A DNA stretch of 64,000 nucleotides from Acidobacteriota bacterium (lineage in GTDB: Bacteria > Acidobacteriota > Terriglobia > Terriglobales > Acidobacteriaceae). The notes below the pieces were generated by a model. It was not told the DNA's origin, did no database searches, and saw only the letters and a program-made list of their open reading frames with translations. Both the position numbers and the translations under genes were made by a program. Location: NCBI GenBank assembly GCA_018268915.1, contig JAFDVQ010000006.1, positions 744,001 to 808,000 of the forward strand. Direction: 5' to 3'. This document shows, piece after piece, positions 1 through 8,326 of the stretch (positions within the stretch are counted from its first letter, which is position 1; each line of letters starts with the position of its first letter).

Positions 1-1365
1 AAGCCCACGCACAATGCCTTGCTGCACTCTGTCGACAATCTGTGGAGCCCGCGAGCCGGGTTCGCATGGGATCCGACCGGCAATGGCGATTGGGTAGTGC
101 GCGGCGGCTGGGGCCTCTACGCCAACTGGCTAACATCGGCGAACGTGCAGGAAGAGTTCCGCGGCAGCCCGCCGGGACTGGTGCTTGCGTCGTTCACCAC
201 TGGAACTCCAACACCACCCATCTTCCAATTGGGAACCAGCAACAAGCCTCCGTTCGGGTTCACCTTCCCGACGTTCCAGGGCGGCCTCGATACGAAGGGC
301 GGCAAGGTCGGCGGCAACTTTGCAATTGGAGCCATCAACCCACTGCTCAAGTCACCCTGGGCAGACATCTGGTCGGCTAGCGTGCAGCGAAGGCTTACGC
401 GCGACATTGCTGCGACGGTGGGCTATAGCGGTTCACACTCATGGAACATCGTAGGCAATGGGAATTCGATTGGCAACGTGTCGTATGGCGTGGATATCAA
501 CGTGGTTCCGGGTGATTTGATTGCGCATCAGAGTCTTGTTCGCACCGGACTGAACACGAGTTTCGGATCGATCGGCTATGCAGATAACGATCGGTATGGC
601 AACTATCAGGGTGTCTACTTCGATGTGAGGGGACGTTTCTCTCGGGGATTCATCGATGCATCCTATACGCGCTCGAGTTCGAAGGACGACGGTCTTGCGT
701 ATCCGACTCCGGACAATCCGGGCCAGTACTACGCGCCGTCAATCTTCGACGTGCCGAATCGCTTCTCTCTGAGCTGGAACTACTCTCTCAAGGGACTGAA
801 CCAGGGGAAGGGGGCTGTGGGAAGGGTCACCGGCGGATGGGGCCTGAGCGGTACAACCATCTACCAGTCGGGTTATCCGTTCACGGCTACGAACTTTAAC
901 GGATTCGCACCCGTGTGCGCGGACACTTCTGCGGGCGCGGCTGCCTGTCCTTCTGTCGCCAATCCGGCAGTTGGTTTCCAGTCGTATAGCGGCGACTACA
1001 ACGCTGACGGCAACAACCTCGATTACCCGAACGCCACGAGCTACAAGCAGTTGAGCGGCAATAAAGCGTGGTTGACGGGTTCAGTACCGCAGTCGAACTT
1101 TACGACCCCGGGGCTGGGCGAAGAGGGTGATGAGAAACCGATGCAGTTCCGTGGGCCGAACTACTTCGAGACCAACACGAACATCTACAAGGACACGGCT
1201 ATAACGGAACGCATCAACTTCCAGCTCCGGTTTGAATTCTTCAACCTGTTCAACAGGGCAAACTATGCGAACGTTGACACGAACATCCCCGATGGCAGCT
1301 TCGGCGCGGCTACCGGATCCCATGAGCCAAGGTTCTGGCAACTGGGCGGGAGACTATCGTTCTGA
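1..1365 (+). CDS. TonB-dependent receptor, C-terminal part (5' truncated by window edge)
   Basis: This is the C-terminal 454 residues of an outer-membrane beta-barrel receptor; the frame is open from base 1, so the start lies outside the window. The protein has the aromatic, Asn/Gly-rich strand pattern of Oar/SusC-like receptors: a segment near residues 20-40 reading SPRAGFAWDP and GGWGLYANW, a segment GGWGLSGTTIYQSGYPF near residue 280, and the closing GGRLSF. The terminal Phe fits a beta-barrel insertion signal. The plug and any carboxypeptidase-like regulatory domain must be upstream. Such receptors import bulky nutrients, usually glycans or their fragments, using TonB energy. A good hairpin terminator follows. 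Substrate unknown; family confidence is high. Confidence 0.88.
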   Translation, partial: KPTHNALLHSVDNLWSPRAGFAWDPTGNGDWVVRGGWGLYANWLTSANVQEEFRGSPPGLVLASFTTGTPTPPIFQLGTSNKPPFGFTFPTFQGGLDTKGGKVGGNFAIGAINPLLKSPWADIWSASVQRRLTRDIAATVGYSGSHSWNIVGNGNSIGNVSYGVDINVVPGDLIAHQSLVRTGLNTSFGSIGYADNDRYGNYQGVYFDVRGRFSRGFIDASYTRSSSKDDGLAYPTPDNPGQYYAPSIFDVPNRFSLSWNYSLKGLNQGKGAVGRVTGGWGLSGTTIYQSGYPFTATNFNGFAPVCADTSAGAAACPSVANPAVGFQSYSGDYNADGNNLDYPNATSYKQLSGNKAWLTGSVPQSNFTTPGLGEEGDEKPMQFRGPNYFETNTNIYKDTAITERINFQLRFEFFNLFNRANYANVDTNIPDGSFGAATGSHEPRFWQLGGRLSF

Positions 1366-1385
1366 TGTAAATGCATTTTGCCTCC

Positions 1386-1426
1386 GGGGCCGGTTAGCTC
1401 TTCGAGTTGGCCGGCCCACTCTTTTT
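1386..1426 (+). terminator. Rho-independent terminator after the receptor
   Basis: GGGCCGG (1387-1393) pairs with CCGGCCC (1411-1417), and the inner arms extend the stem with wobble pairs around a TTC loop. A run of five T follows at 1422-1426. It sits 20 bases after the stop codon of the receptor. Confidence 0.75.
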
Positions 1427-1488
1427 GAGTAACATCGTCTTCGAATCTTCGCCTTGAAGCGCGTGCCGCATCACTGCCATTCAGAGCT

Positions 1489-2973
1489 ATGCCTTCTGTC
1501 CGTTTGATCTGCCGGATGCTCGTTCTCGCTATAGCGATGGGGGCTCTGCCGACAACTATCTCTGCGCAAGCCCCGGACCGCCGAGTCTCATCCATCACCG
1601 CTGCGCTCAGAGATGAAAACTATGAGCTGGCTCTGCAGTTGATTCGGGCTGCGCTTGCAGATTCACCAGCGAGCTCAGAACTCTGGACGATGCAAGGAGT
1701 GGCATTCAAGGGCTCAAACAGACCCAAGGAAGCGCTGGCTTCTTTCAGGAAAGCTCTAAAGCTGTCTCCAAACAACATGATTGCTTTAAGAGGCGCCGCC
1801 CAGATCGCGGTTGACCAGGGTGATGCGGCGGGCATCCCGATTTTGGAGCACATTCTGAAGCTGGATCCCAACGATAGAACCAGCCATGCAATGGTGGCGG
1901 TTCTGGAATACCAGCAGGGCGACTGCACCGCAGCCTTGCCGCATTTTGAGAAAGCTGCCTCGGTGTTCGAGCAGCGCCCCGCGGGATTGCGCGCCTACGC
2001 AGCGTGCCTGGTAAAGCAAAAGAGATTCGACGATGCGATTGCAGTGTTTTCACGCACCCTGGAGGCGGATCCGGAGAATGCCCAGGAGCGCAGGGTCCTT
2101 GCCGCCGTTCAGCTAATGGGACAACATCCCGAAGCAGCCATCACCACGATTTCGCCGCTGCTCTCAGCGACGCCGGACCCCCAGACGCTGGAACTCGCTT
2201 CGCAAGCCTACGAACAAGCCCACGAAACTGAGAAGGCTGTTGACTATTTGCGTCAGGCAATTCTGCTCAATCCGAACGACGTCAATTTATATCTTGAGTT
2301 CGCAGCGATCGCAGAGAAACATCAGTCCCTCCAGGTCGGCATCAATGTGGTGAATGACGGCATCAACCTTCAGCCAGAAGCTGCGGCTCTCTACTTCGCA
2401 CGGGGCATGCTCTACGTGCAACTCTCTGAATACGACAAGGCGCAAAGCGACTTTGATCGGGCGTATCAGCTCGATCCAAAATCATCGCTCTCCGCGGCTG
2501 CTCAAGGGCTGACGGCGGTACAGCAGAATGACTTCACCAAGGCGCTTGCGGGGATCCAGGAGAAACTACGCACGCGTCCGAACGATCCGATTCTTCTTTA
2601 TATGCAGGCAGACATTCTCACCGAACAAGATCCAAAACCGGGATCAACGGAGTTCAATACAGCTTTGAATTCAGCTAGGCGAGCCGTCGCGCTCAAGCCG
2701 AGTCTCGGACCGGCACACGCCGTCCTTGCAAAACTCTACATGTCTGCAGAGCATTATCCCGAAGCCGTCCGCGAATCACGAAAAGCGTTCCAAGCCGATC
2801 CGGCAGATCAGACCGCCCTGTATCATCTCGTCCGCGCATTGCGAAAGACTGATCAGAAGGGCGAGATTCCCGGACTATTGAAACAGCTTGCCGTGCTGCG
2901 CCAGCAGGCTAACAGCAAGAAGCGCGAAGAAAACCGCGTAAAGCTTGTCGAAGGAGAACCGGAAGTCCGATGA
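1489..2973 (+). CDS. Exported tetratricopeptide-repeat protein
   Basis: 494 residues. An N-terminal signal peptide (hydrophobic stretch about residues 9-25, then SAQA) is followed by at least ten TPR units, recognisable from their W/L-G-Y/F-A-P spacing, for example ELWTMQGVAFKGSNRPKEAL near residue 65 and ALYFARGMLYVQLSEYDKAQ near residue 300. TPR solenoids act as protein-protein scaffolds, so a periplasmic or envelope-attached role is likely. It lies 123 bases after a TonB receptor tail and a terminator, so it probably has its own promoter. No catalytic domain is seen. Upstream of the ATG only a weak CAGAGC ribosome-site match is present. Specific partner unknown. Confidence 0.82.
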   Translation: MPSVRLICRMLVLAIAMGALPTTISAQAPDRRVSSITAALRDENYELALQLIRAALADSPASSELWTMQGVAFKGSNRPKEALASFRKALKLSPNNMIALRGAAQIAVDQGDAAGIPILEHILKLDPNDRTSHAMVAVLEYQQGDCTAALPHFEKAASVFEQRPAGLRAYAACLVKQKRFDDAIAVFSRTLEADPENAQERRVLAAVQLMGQHPEAAITTISPLLSATPDPQTLELASQAYEQAHETEKAVDYLRQAILLNPNDVNLYLEFAAIAEKHQSLQVGINVVNDGINLQPEAAALYFARGMLYVQLSEYDKAQSDFDRAYQLDPKSSLSAAAQGLTAVQQNDFTKALAGIQEKLRTRPNDPILLYMQADILTEQDPKPGSTEFNTALNSARRAVALKPSLGPAHAVLAKLYMSAEHYPEAVRESRKAFQADPADQTALYHLVRALRKTDQKGEIPGLLKQLAVLRQQANSKKREENRVKLVEGEPEVR

Positions 2974-2988
2974 AACCTCATCCGCGCT

Positions 2989-3555
2989 TCAGATTACTTT
3001 TATGCGGTAGATGCATCTCTTGCCGCCTCGAAGTATCGATTCCTCGAGTTCAGCTTTGACGGGTCGGCCGAAAATCTCAGTGTAGGCCTGTTCCTGCCAT
3101 CCGAGAGTGCAGTCGCAGAAACTGGCTGGCGTCATACCCACTTCGACGAGCGGGCAACTACACGATGGCCCTCGATCGACGATACGGATTGTGCCCTTGG
3201 CCTTGTCGTAAGTGGCTTCCGCCATCCAATTGCGCCGTCCCTCAGCGAGAAACCCCTCGATATCGCCTCTGTAGCGATCAATCAAGGCTGCCCGATATGT
3301 GTCTGCACATTTGCCGCCGAGAGTATACAGAATCTGCCTGCGGTCCTCCTCGGGCATTCGAGTCTCGAGAATTTCGATCAGACGGGAGAATCGCAGCCGC
3401 GCTGCCTCTGACCGCTCCCTTATTTGCGACGTCTGTTCGGAACCGCACCCGTCGCTTTCTTGCTTACTCTCCGCAGATCCAATGGCCTTCGCGGAGCAGA
3501 CACCTCCTCCGCAAAGCGCCATCGCGCAGCCTCTTACAAAGTCTTTCCGGTTCAT
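2989..3555 (-). CDS. Small Cys-rich exported protein of unknown function
   Basis: 188 residues from the ATG at 3555; the frame stays open further upstream but that extension would enter the GH127 gene. The N-terminus MNRKDFVRG followed by Ala/Gly/Cys resembles a twin-arginine signal with one Arg changed to Lys. The body has ten Cys (10, 15, 20, 37, 83, 132, 134, 147, 149, 181). Two Cys-x-Cys pairs, SCSC (131-134) and FCDC (146-149), suggest metal or Fe-S binding or disulfides. I do not recognise the family; a distant link to V4R or thiazoline-hydrolase-like proteins is possible but not shown. It lies 103 bases downstream of the GH127 gene on the same strand, probably co-transcribed. Confidence 0.7.
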   Translation of the reverse strand: MNRKDFVRGCAMALCGGGVCSAKAIGSAESKQESDGCGSEQTSQIRERSEAARLRFSRLIEILETRMPEEDRRQILYTLGGKCADTYRAALIDRYRGDIEGFLAEGRRNWMAEATYDKAKGTIRIVDRGPSCSCPLVEVGMTPASFCDCTLGWQEQAYTEIFGRPVKAELEESILRGGKRCIYRIKVI

Positions 3556-3658
3556 CGACCCACTCACCCTTTTCCTTTTTGATCCTCGCCCTTCCTTAGG
3601 GCTGGAATCAAGTCGAGCCTGATGACCTCCACGGTTTCGCAGACAGTGGCACATGGAG

Positions 3659-5572
3659 TCAGCCGCTGGTCCGCACATAGGTGCTGTAACTCTCTTTGTC
3701 GATCGACATGAAAGGCCGCATTGTCACCTCTCCGCTCACAGAAGAGGCCACCCAGTCTCCGCGTTCGTTTTTCAGCGGCTTTGCTCGCAGAAGAGCCTGC
3801 GGATCAAATGTCGGCTGCGATTCTGCTATGGCCATCAATACAAGCGGCCCCTGGACCAGCGCCACGAGATTGGGATGGTTTGCATCGACTGCTTCCAGCC
3901 GGAGAGGCATCGGCAGTTCGATCTGAATCCGGTCGCCGTCCTTCCACGTTCGGCGAATAGAGGCGAACGATCCCGGCTCTACCCTGCTCTTCACTCGCGC
4001 GTCATTCACCATCACTGCGGGGTCCGATTTAGACCACGCAGGGATGCGTAGATAGATTGTCTGCTCGTGTGGCTGCGATGAGGAGACGCGAATCTCAATC
4101 TTGTTGTCGAAGGGATAGTTGGTTGACTGTGTCAGCTGAAGTTTTGTCCCGCCATCGGTCCAGTGAACACTTGATGGCGCATACAGGTTGACATAGGCGC
4201 CGTCGTGCGAACGGAGATAGGTGCTGATGTGGTAGTCAGCCGCAAGCTGTGGGAATGTCCCCGAGCAGCAAGGCCACTTGTCCTTGTACCAGGCTTTCTT
4301 CCCGGTATTGGCGTAGTCCGAGTAGTAGAACGAGGTACCATCGGCTTGGATTGGCCACGCGCCGAGAATCGTGTTGTAAAGCACGCGCTCCATGCTGTCG
4401 CCATAGTGCGCATCTTTAGTGACGCGCAACAGGTAGCGAGTGATCTTGAAGTGACCGTAAGCGCCACAGGGGGTCTCGAAGCTCGAGTGCGTCTGGCTAA
4501 GGCTATCGCCGAGTTGTCCAACTCCCGGCTCTCCGAACGCCTCGTTTGGACCCCATCCACCTGTGGCAAAGCTCTGTGTCTTCTGCAGCATGTCGAAGCC
4601 GTTTTTGGCGGCCCGCAGGTGCTTCTCGCTTCCAAGCGTGATGTACGCCTGCATTGCCGAGCTGAATGCATTCACGTGGCTGTAGGCGTGCTCAAACGGA
4701 AGTACGTTGTTGCCTTCGGATAGCGGATTGAAATAGGTATCATCTTCGAGATACTCCTTCGCCATCTCCAGGTAAAGCGGCTTGCCACTTCGCTGATACG
4801 CCAGGAAGAGATTCTCAGGAAGCGTATATGTCTCATCCCAGGTGTAGGCAGTGTCCTTGTGCGCCCGCGATCGCTGTTCTGCGCGCGACAGCGCCTTCTC
4901 CGGCAAGTAGGCCGCGATCGCCCCCGTCAATCGCGCATGAATGTCGAGTGCCATCGGATTGCGAGCATACTCGTAAGCATCAATCAAACCGCAGGACAGC
5001 TTGTCATAGGTGTAGGCCGGCAACCGGTAGTCGACGAAAAACTTTGCCTTTGCATCCAGCGTCTCACCGTAGCCCTTCACCAGCCTGTTGATCTTGAGCC
5101 TGGTTGTCTCGTCACCGGTCACGGCATAGGCTCGCGCTAAGCCGGAGACATATTGTCCAAAGGAATGGCCAGCAATGAATCCGTGAAAGTCGTTCCGTTC
5201 CAGGCTGAACCCATTCAGGTCGTACCAGCCGCCCATGTCTTCTCCGGGCGCGGGCATTCCAGCTACCTGTCGGAAAACCTTCAACATTCTGTCGTCGTCA
5301 AGGTTCAGGAAGCGGGCGTGGTTCTCGTCGAACTGACGCCGCATCGGCCCATCATGCAGCTCAACGTCCGCATAGTTGAACAGCGTGAGCGGTGTAGAGA
5401 TGGCCATCAGGCTCTTTTGTACCTCCGACAGCAGAGGAATTGTAGATAGTGCCTGAACGCTCGCAATTGACGCAGCAGCCTTAACGAAATCCCTGCGATT
5501 TATTCTTTGATCCACTTGCGTCCCCTCGTTGCCCGTTGATTCTTTTGGACGCAGCGTAGGTTTGTGCTTCAT
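3659..5572 (-). CDS. Tat-exported glycoside hydrolase family 127-type (beta-L-arabinofuranosidase-like)
   Basis: 637 residues. A Tat signal with INRRDFVK (Arg26-Arg27) precedes an (alpha/alpha)6-barrel of the DUF1680/GH127 family. GH127 enzymes use a zinc-bound cysteine nucleophile; here the likely set is Cys435-Cys436 (WPCCSGT), Glu366 and Cys369 (FETPCG), with Glu344 (GPNE) as possible acid/base. The Glu-to-Cys spacing is one residue longer than in the second GH127-like protein of the window. Predicted role: removal of beta-L-arabinofuranosyl residues from plant cell-wall glycans outside the cytoplasm. GH127 relatives have several specificities, so the exact substrate is uncertain. It is divergent from the GH92 gene across 224 bases. 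Confidence 0.85.
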   Translation of the reverse strand: MKHKPTLRPKESTGNEGTQVDQRINRRDFVKAAASIASVQALSTIPLLSEVQKSLMAISTPLTLFNYADVELHDGPMRRQFDENHARFLNLDDDRMLKVFRQVAGMPAPGEDMGGWYDLNGFSLERNDFHGFIAGHSFGQYVSGLARAYAVTGDETTRLKINRLVKGYGETLDAKAKFFVDYRLPAYTYDKLSCGLIDAYEYARNPMALDIHARLTGAIAAYLPEKALSRAEQRSRAHKDTAYTWDETYTLPENLFLAYQRSGKPLYLEMAKEYLEDDTYFNPLSEGNNVLPFEHAYSHVNAFSSAMQAYITLGSEKHLRAAKNGFDMLQKTQSFATGGWGPNEAFGEPGVGQLGDSLSQTHSSFETPCGAYGHFKITRYLLRVTKDAHYGDSMERVLYNTILGAWPIQADGTSFYYSDYANTGKKAWYKDKWPCCSGTFPQLAADYHISTYLRSHDGAYVNLYAPSSVHWTDGGTKLQLTQSTNYPFDNKIEIRVSSSQPHEQTIYLRIPAWSKSDPAVMVNDARVKSRVEPGSFASIRRTWKDGDRIQIELPMPLRLEAVDANHPNLVALVQGPLVLMAIAESQPTFDPQALLRAKPLKNERGDWVASSVSGEVTMRPFMSIDKESYSTYVRTSG

Positions 5573-5584
5573 GCAGTGTCAATG

Positions 5585-5622
5585 GGTCATTGAAGCTATC
5601 CGCTTACCTTCAATTAGTGACC
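5585..5622. promoter_or_regulatory. Imperfect inverted repeat between the divergent GH127 and GH92 genes
   Basis: GGTCATTGAAG (5585-5595) faces CTTCAA (5608-5613) and TGACC (5618-5622), with four extra bases in the right arm. It lies just upstream of the GH127 start and could be an operator for either gene. The remaining part of the 224-base intergenic stretch has a TATACT box (5738-5743) but no convincing -35. Confidence 0.3.
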
Positions 5623-5796
5623 TTACGCATGAATGCTTCACCCGAAGAACATTCACCTGCGACACATCTGTCCCTCCATTTGTCAGATCGCTTTGCGAGA
5701 AAGATCGGCGCTTCAGCTGCGCATTGGAACGAGAATCTATACTGGTGAATTGCCAGTGGTTCTCAATTTTCATTGAGTTGTCTTCGAGGTTTTTCG

Positions 5797-8136
5797 ATGC
5801 TTAATCGTCGTGAGTTTCTTGCCGTGGTTTCAGCAGCTGCTGGTTCAGCCCTTATCGACAAGACCGCTTCGGCCGAGATAGTGGCTAACCTGGGAAGCCA
5901 ATCCGGAACAGGCGAGGACTACGCCCGGTATGTCAACGTCTTCGTGGGCACAGGTGGCCACGGCCACTGTTTTCCTGGTGCCACCGTGCCCTTCGGCGCC
6001 GTGCAATTGAGTCCCGACACGGGTGTGCGCGACTGGGACTGGTCGTCCGGCTACCACCACGATGATGCCACGATCATGGGCTTCAGCCACACGCATCTCA
6101 GCGGCACAGGCGTCGGTGACATGCTCGATCTTCTTCTGGTGCCGCGCACGGGCTCACTGGTGCTGAATCCGGGAGTTGATCCTGATGCGAAAAGCAAACC
6201 GGACGGAACCTATCGCTCGCGTTTCTCTCACGCCGACGAAAAGGGCGAGCCGGGATATTACTCAGTTCTGACTGAAAGCGCGGGCGGCGCAAGGATCAAG
6301 ATCGAACTGACCGCCACTGAGCGCACCGGCCTTGCGCGGTTCACCTTTCCGGCCAATGAACCGGCATACGTCATCCTCGATTGGCACCACGCATATGGCG
6401 AAGAGAGCCCGGTGAAGTCAGCTGAAGTCGAGGTCGTCAGCGATACGCTGGCGCAGGGCGGCCGGCATGTCAGCCGGTGGGCGCCGGATCGCGAGATTTA
6501 CTTTGCGACAGAGATCTCAACCAAACCGAACAAGGTTGAGATCTTTTCCGATGACAAGCCGGTGAATGGCAAAAATGCGAGCGGACTAAATCTGAAAATC
6601 GTTTTGCATTTCGAGCCAGGCACCACAGTCATGTTCAAGTCCGGCATTTCGATGGTCTCTGTAAAGAACGCACTGGCAAATCTCAAGAAGGAGCAGCCGG
6701 GCTTTGAATTCGACGAGACCAAAGCCGCAGCGCGGCGCATGTGGCAAAAGGAGCTTGCGCGCATCCACGTCGATGATCCGAGCGAGGAGCGCAAGATCGT
6801 CTTTTACTCGAGCCTCTATCACATGATGTGCGCGCCGACCCTCGCCGATGACTGCAATGGTGAATATCGCGGCTTGGACAAGAAGGTTCATCAACTCGGT
6901 GCCGGCGAGCATAACTACAGCACTTACTCCCTCTGGGATACGTATCGCGCGCTGCACCCCTCGTTCACGTTATGGCAAGTGGACCGCATCGCTCCGCTTG
7001 TGAATTGCCTGATCCGCATGGCTGAGCAGAGCATCTATGGTTTCCCCATCTGGCCGCTGCAGGATGGCGAGACGTACTGCATGCCCGGCTATCACGGGGC
7101 CAGCGTGATGGCTGAGGCCTGTGCCAAGAAGATTCCAGGCATCGACTGGAATCGCGCGTACGCCGGTATGCGCAAGCGCAACATGGTCGACGACTACATG
7201 GGACTAGCCCTCTATCGTCAAATGGGCTACATCCCCGCTGACAAGGTCGACGAGTCGATCGGCAAGTTCGTTGAGTACGCCTACAACGACTGGGCATGCG
7301 CGAAGGTTGCTGAGGCGACAGGGCATGCTGACGACGCGCAAATTCAGCGAAAGCGCTCCCAAAACTACCGCAATGTCTTCGACGCGAAGATGCAGTTCAT
7401 CCGGCCGAAGCTTGCGAACGGCGAGTGGGCTCCGAACTTCGATCCCAAGGCTACTGGCCATGTCCCAGAACATCGGGACTACACGGAGGCCAACGCCTGG
7501 CAGAGCACCTTCTTTGTTCAGCACGACGTGAAGGGCTACATGCAGTTGTTCGGTGGGCGTGAACCATTCTCGAAGAAGCTGGACCAGTTGTTCACGGAGA
7601 AGCCGGGCGTGAGCAACGAGTCCGTCGCAGACATGACCGGCTTTATCGGCCAATACGTTCATGGCAACGAACCCAGCCATCACATCACCTATCTATATAC
7701 TTGGGCCGGCCAGCCATGGAAGACGCAGGAGAAGGTTCGCGAAATTCTGTTGACCCACTACCGCAACGACTTCGACGGCTTGGATGGAAACGAGGACTGC
7801 GGCCAGATGTCGGCTTGGTTTGCGATGAGCGCGATGGGGCTTTATGCTGTCGATCCTGTTAGCGCGACCTATGTGCTGTCCGCGCCGCTTTTTAAACGCG
7901 TGTCGATCCAACTCGGAAATGGCCGTCAGCTGGTTATCGAAGCAGAGGGCGGCGAAGACACCTCGAAGAATAAATACATTCAATCCGTCTCTCTCAATGG
8001 GAAGCCACTTGATCGTCTCTGGGTGCGGCACGAAGATCTGGCTCAGGGAGCGCACCTGGTGTTCAAACTTGGCGCTGAGCCGAATTCGAATCTCGGCACC
8101 GCCGAGACCGTGATGCCACCGTCGCTGACCTCCTGA
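5797..8136 (+). CDS. Tat-exported GH92 alpha-mannosidase
   Basis: 779 residues from the ATG at 5797, chosen because GAGG precedes it by about nine bases and it opens directly with the Tat motif LNRREFL (Arg4-Arg5). The GH92 N-terminal domain shows VNVFVGTGGHGHCFPG and GFSHTHLSGTG (about residues 46-105). The catalytic domain carries DGNEDCGQMSAWF near residue 665, with the conserved acidic residues and the calcium-site region of this exo-acting, inverting, Ca-dependent family. Members trim alpha-1,2, -1,3 or -1,6 mannose from N-glycans and mannans. The next gene is a TonB receptor, fitting a glycan-uptake locus. Family assignment is secure; linkage specificity is not readable. Confidence 0.93.
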   Translation: MLNRREFLAVVSAAAGSALIDKTASAEIVANLGSQSGTGEDYARYVNVFVGTGGHGHCFPGATVPFGAVQLSPDTGVRDWDWSSGYHHDDATIMGFSHTHLSGTGVGDMLDLLLVPRTGSLVLNPGVDPDAKSKPDGTYRSRFSHADEKGEPGYYSVLTESAGGARIKIELTATERTGLARFTFPANEPAYVILDWHHAYGEESPVKSAEVEVVSDTLAQGGRHVSRWAPDREIYFATEISTKPNKVEIFSDDKPVNGKNASGLNLKIVLHFEPGTTVMFKSGISMVSVKNALANLKKEQPGFEFDETKAAARRMWQKELARIHVDDPSEERKIVFYSSLYHMMCAPTLADDCNGEYRGLDKKVHQLGAGEHNYSTYSLWDTYRALHPSFTLWQVDRIAPLVNCLIRMAEQSIYGFPIWPLQDGETYCMPGYHGASVMAEACAKKIPGIDWNRAYAGMRKRNMVDDYMGLALYRQMGYIPADKVDESIGKFVEYAYNDWACAKVAEATGHADDAQIQRKRSQNYRNVFDAKMQFIRPKLANGEWAPNFDPKATGHVPEHRDYTEANAWQSTFFVQHDVKGYMQLFGGREPFSKKLDQLFTEKPGVSNESVADMTGFIGQYVHGNEPSHHITYLYTWAGQPWKTQEKVREILLTHYRNDFDGLDGNEDCGQMSAWFAMSAMGLYAVDPVSATYVLSAPLFKRVSIQLGNGRQLVIEAEGGEDTSKNKYIQSVSLNGKPLDRLWVRHEDLAQGAHLVFKLGAEPNSNLGTAETVMPPSLTS

Positions 8137-8234
8137 AGCTCAACCAAAAGGTGGATAGAACAGCCGATTCGTCACTCGGAGTTCCTTTTGGGAACAGGGA
8201 AAGTACCCATTTGTTCAAATTCCGAATTATCTCC

Positions 8235-8273
8235 TTGACAGGGGATAGGGGCCGAATCTAACGTTCGGTTCGG
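8235..8273 (+). promoter_or_regulatory. Candidate promoter with overlapping palindromic operator for the TonB receptor
   Basis: TTGACA (8235-8240) is followed after 16 bases by TCTAAC (8257-8262), a 4/6 match to the -10 box. A near-palindrome covers the -10: CCGAA (8252-8256), a central AACGTT (8260-8265) and TTCGG (8269-8273). A repressor bound here would block the promoter. The ROK repressor at 16760 is a possible user, but nothing shows that. Confidence 0.45.
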
Positions 8274-8326
8274 ACTTTGAACTATATGCAAAACTGCCGG
8301 GTTCAACCTGGATTCTGGAGGTTTCA

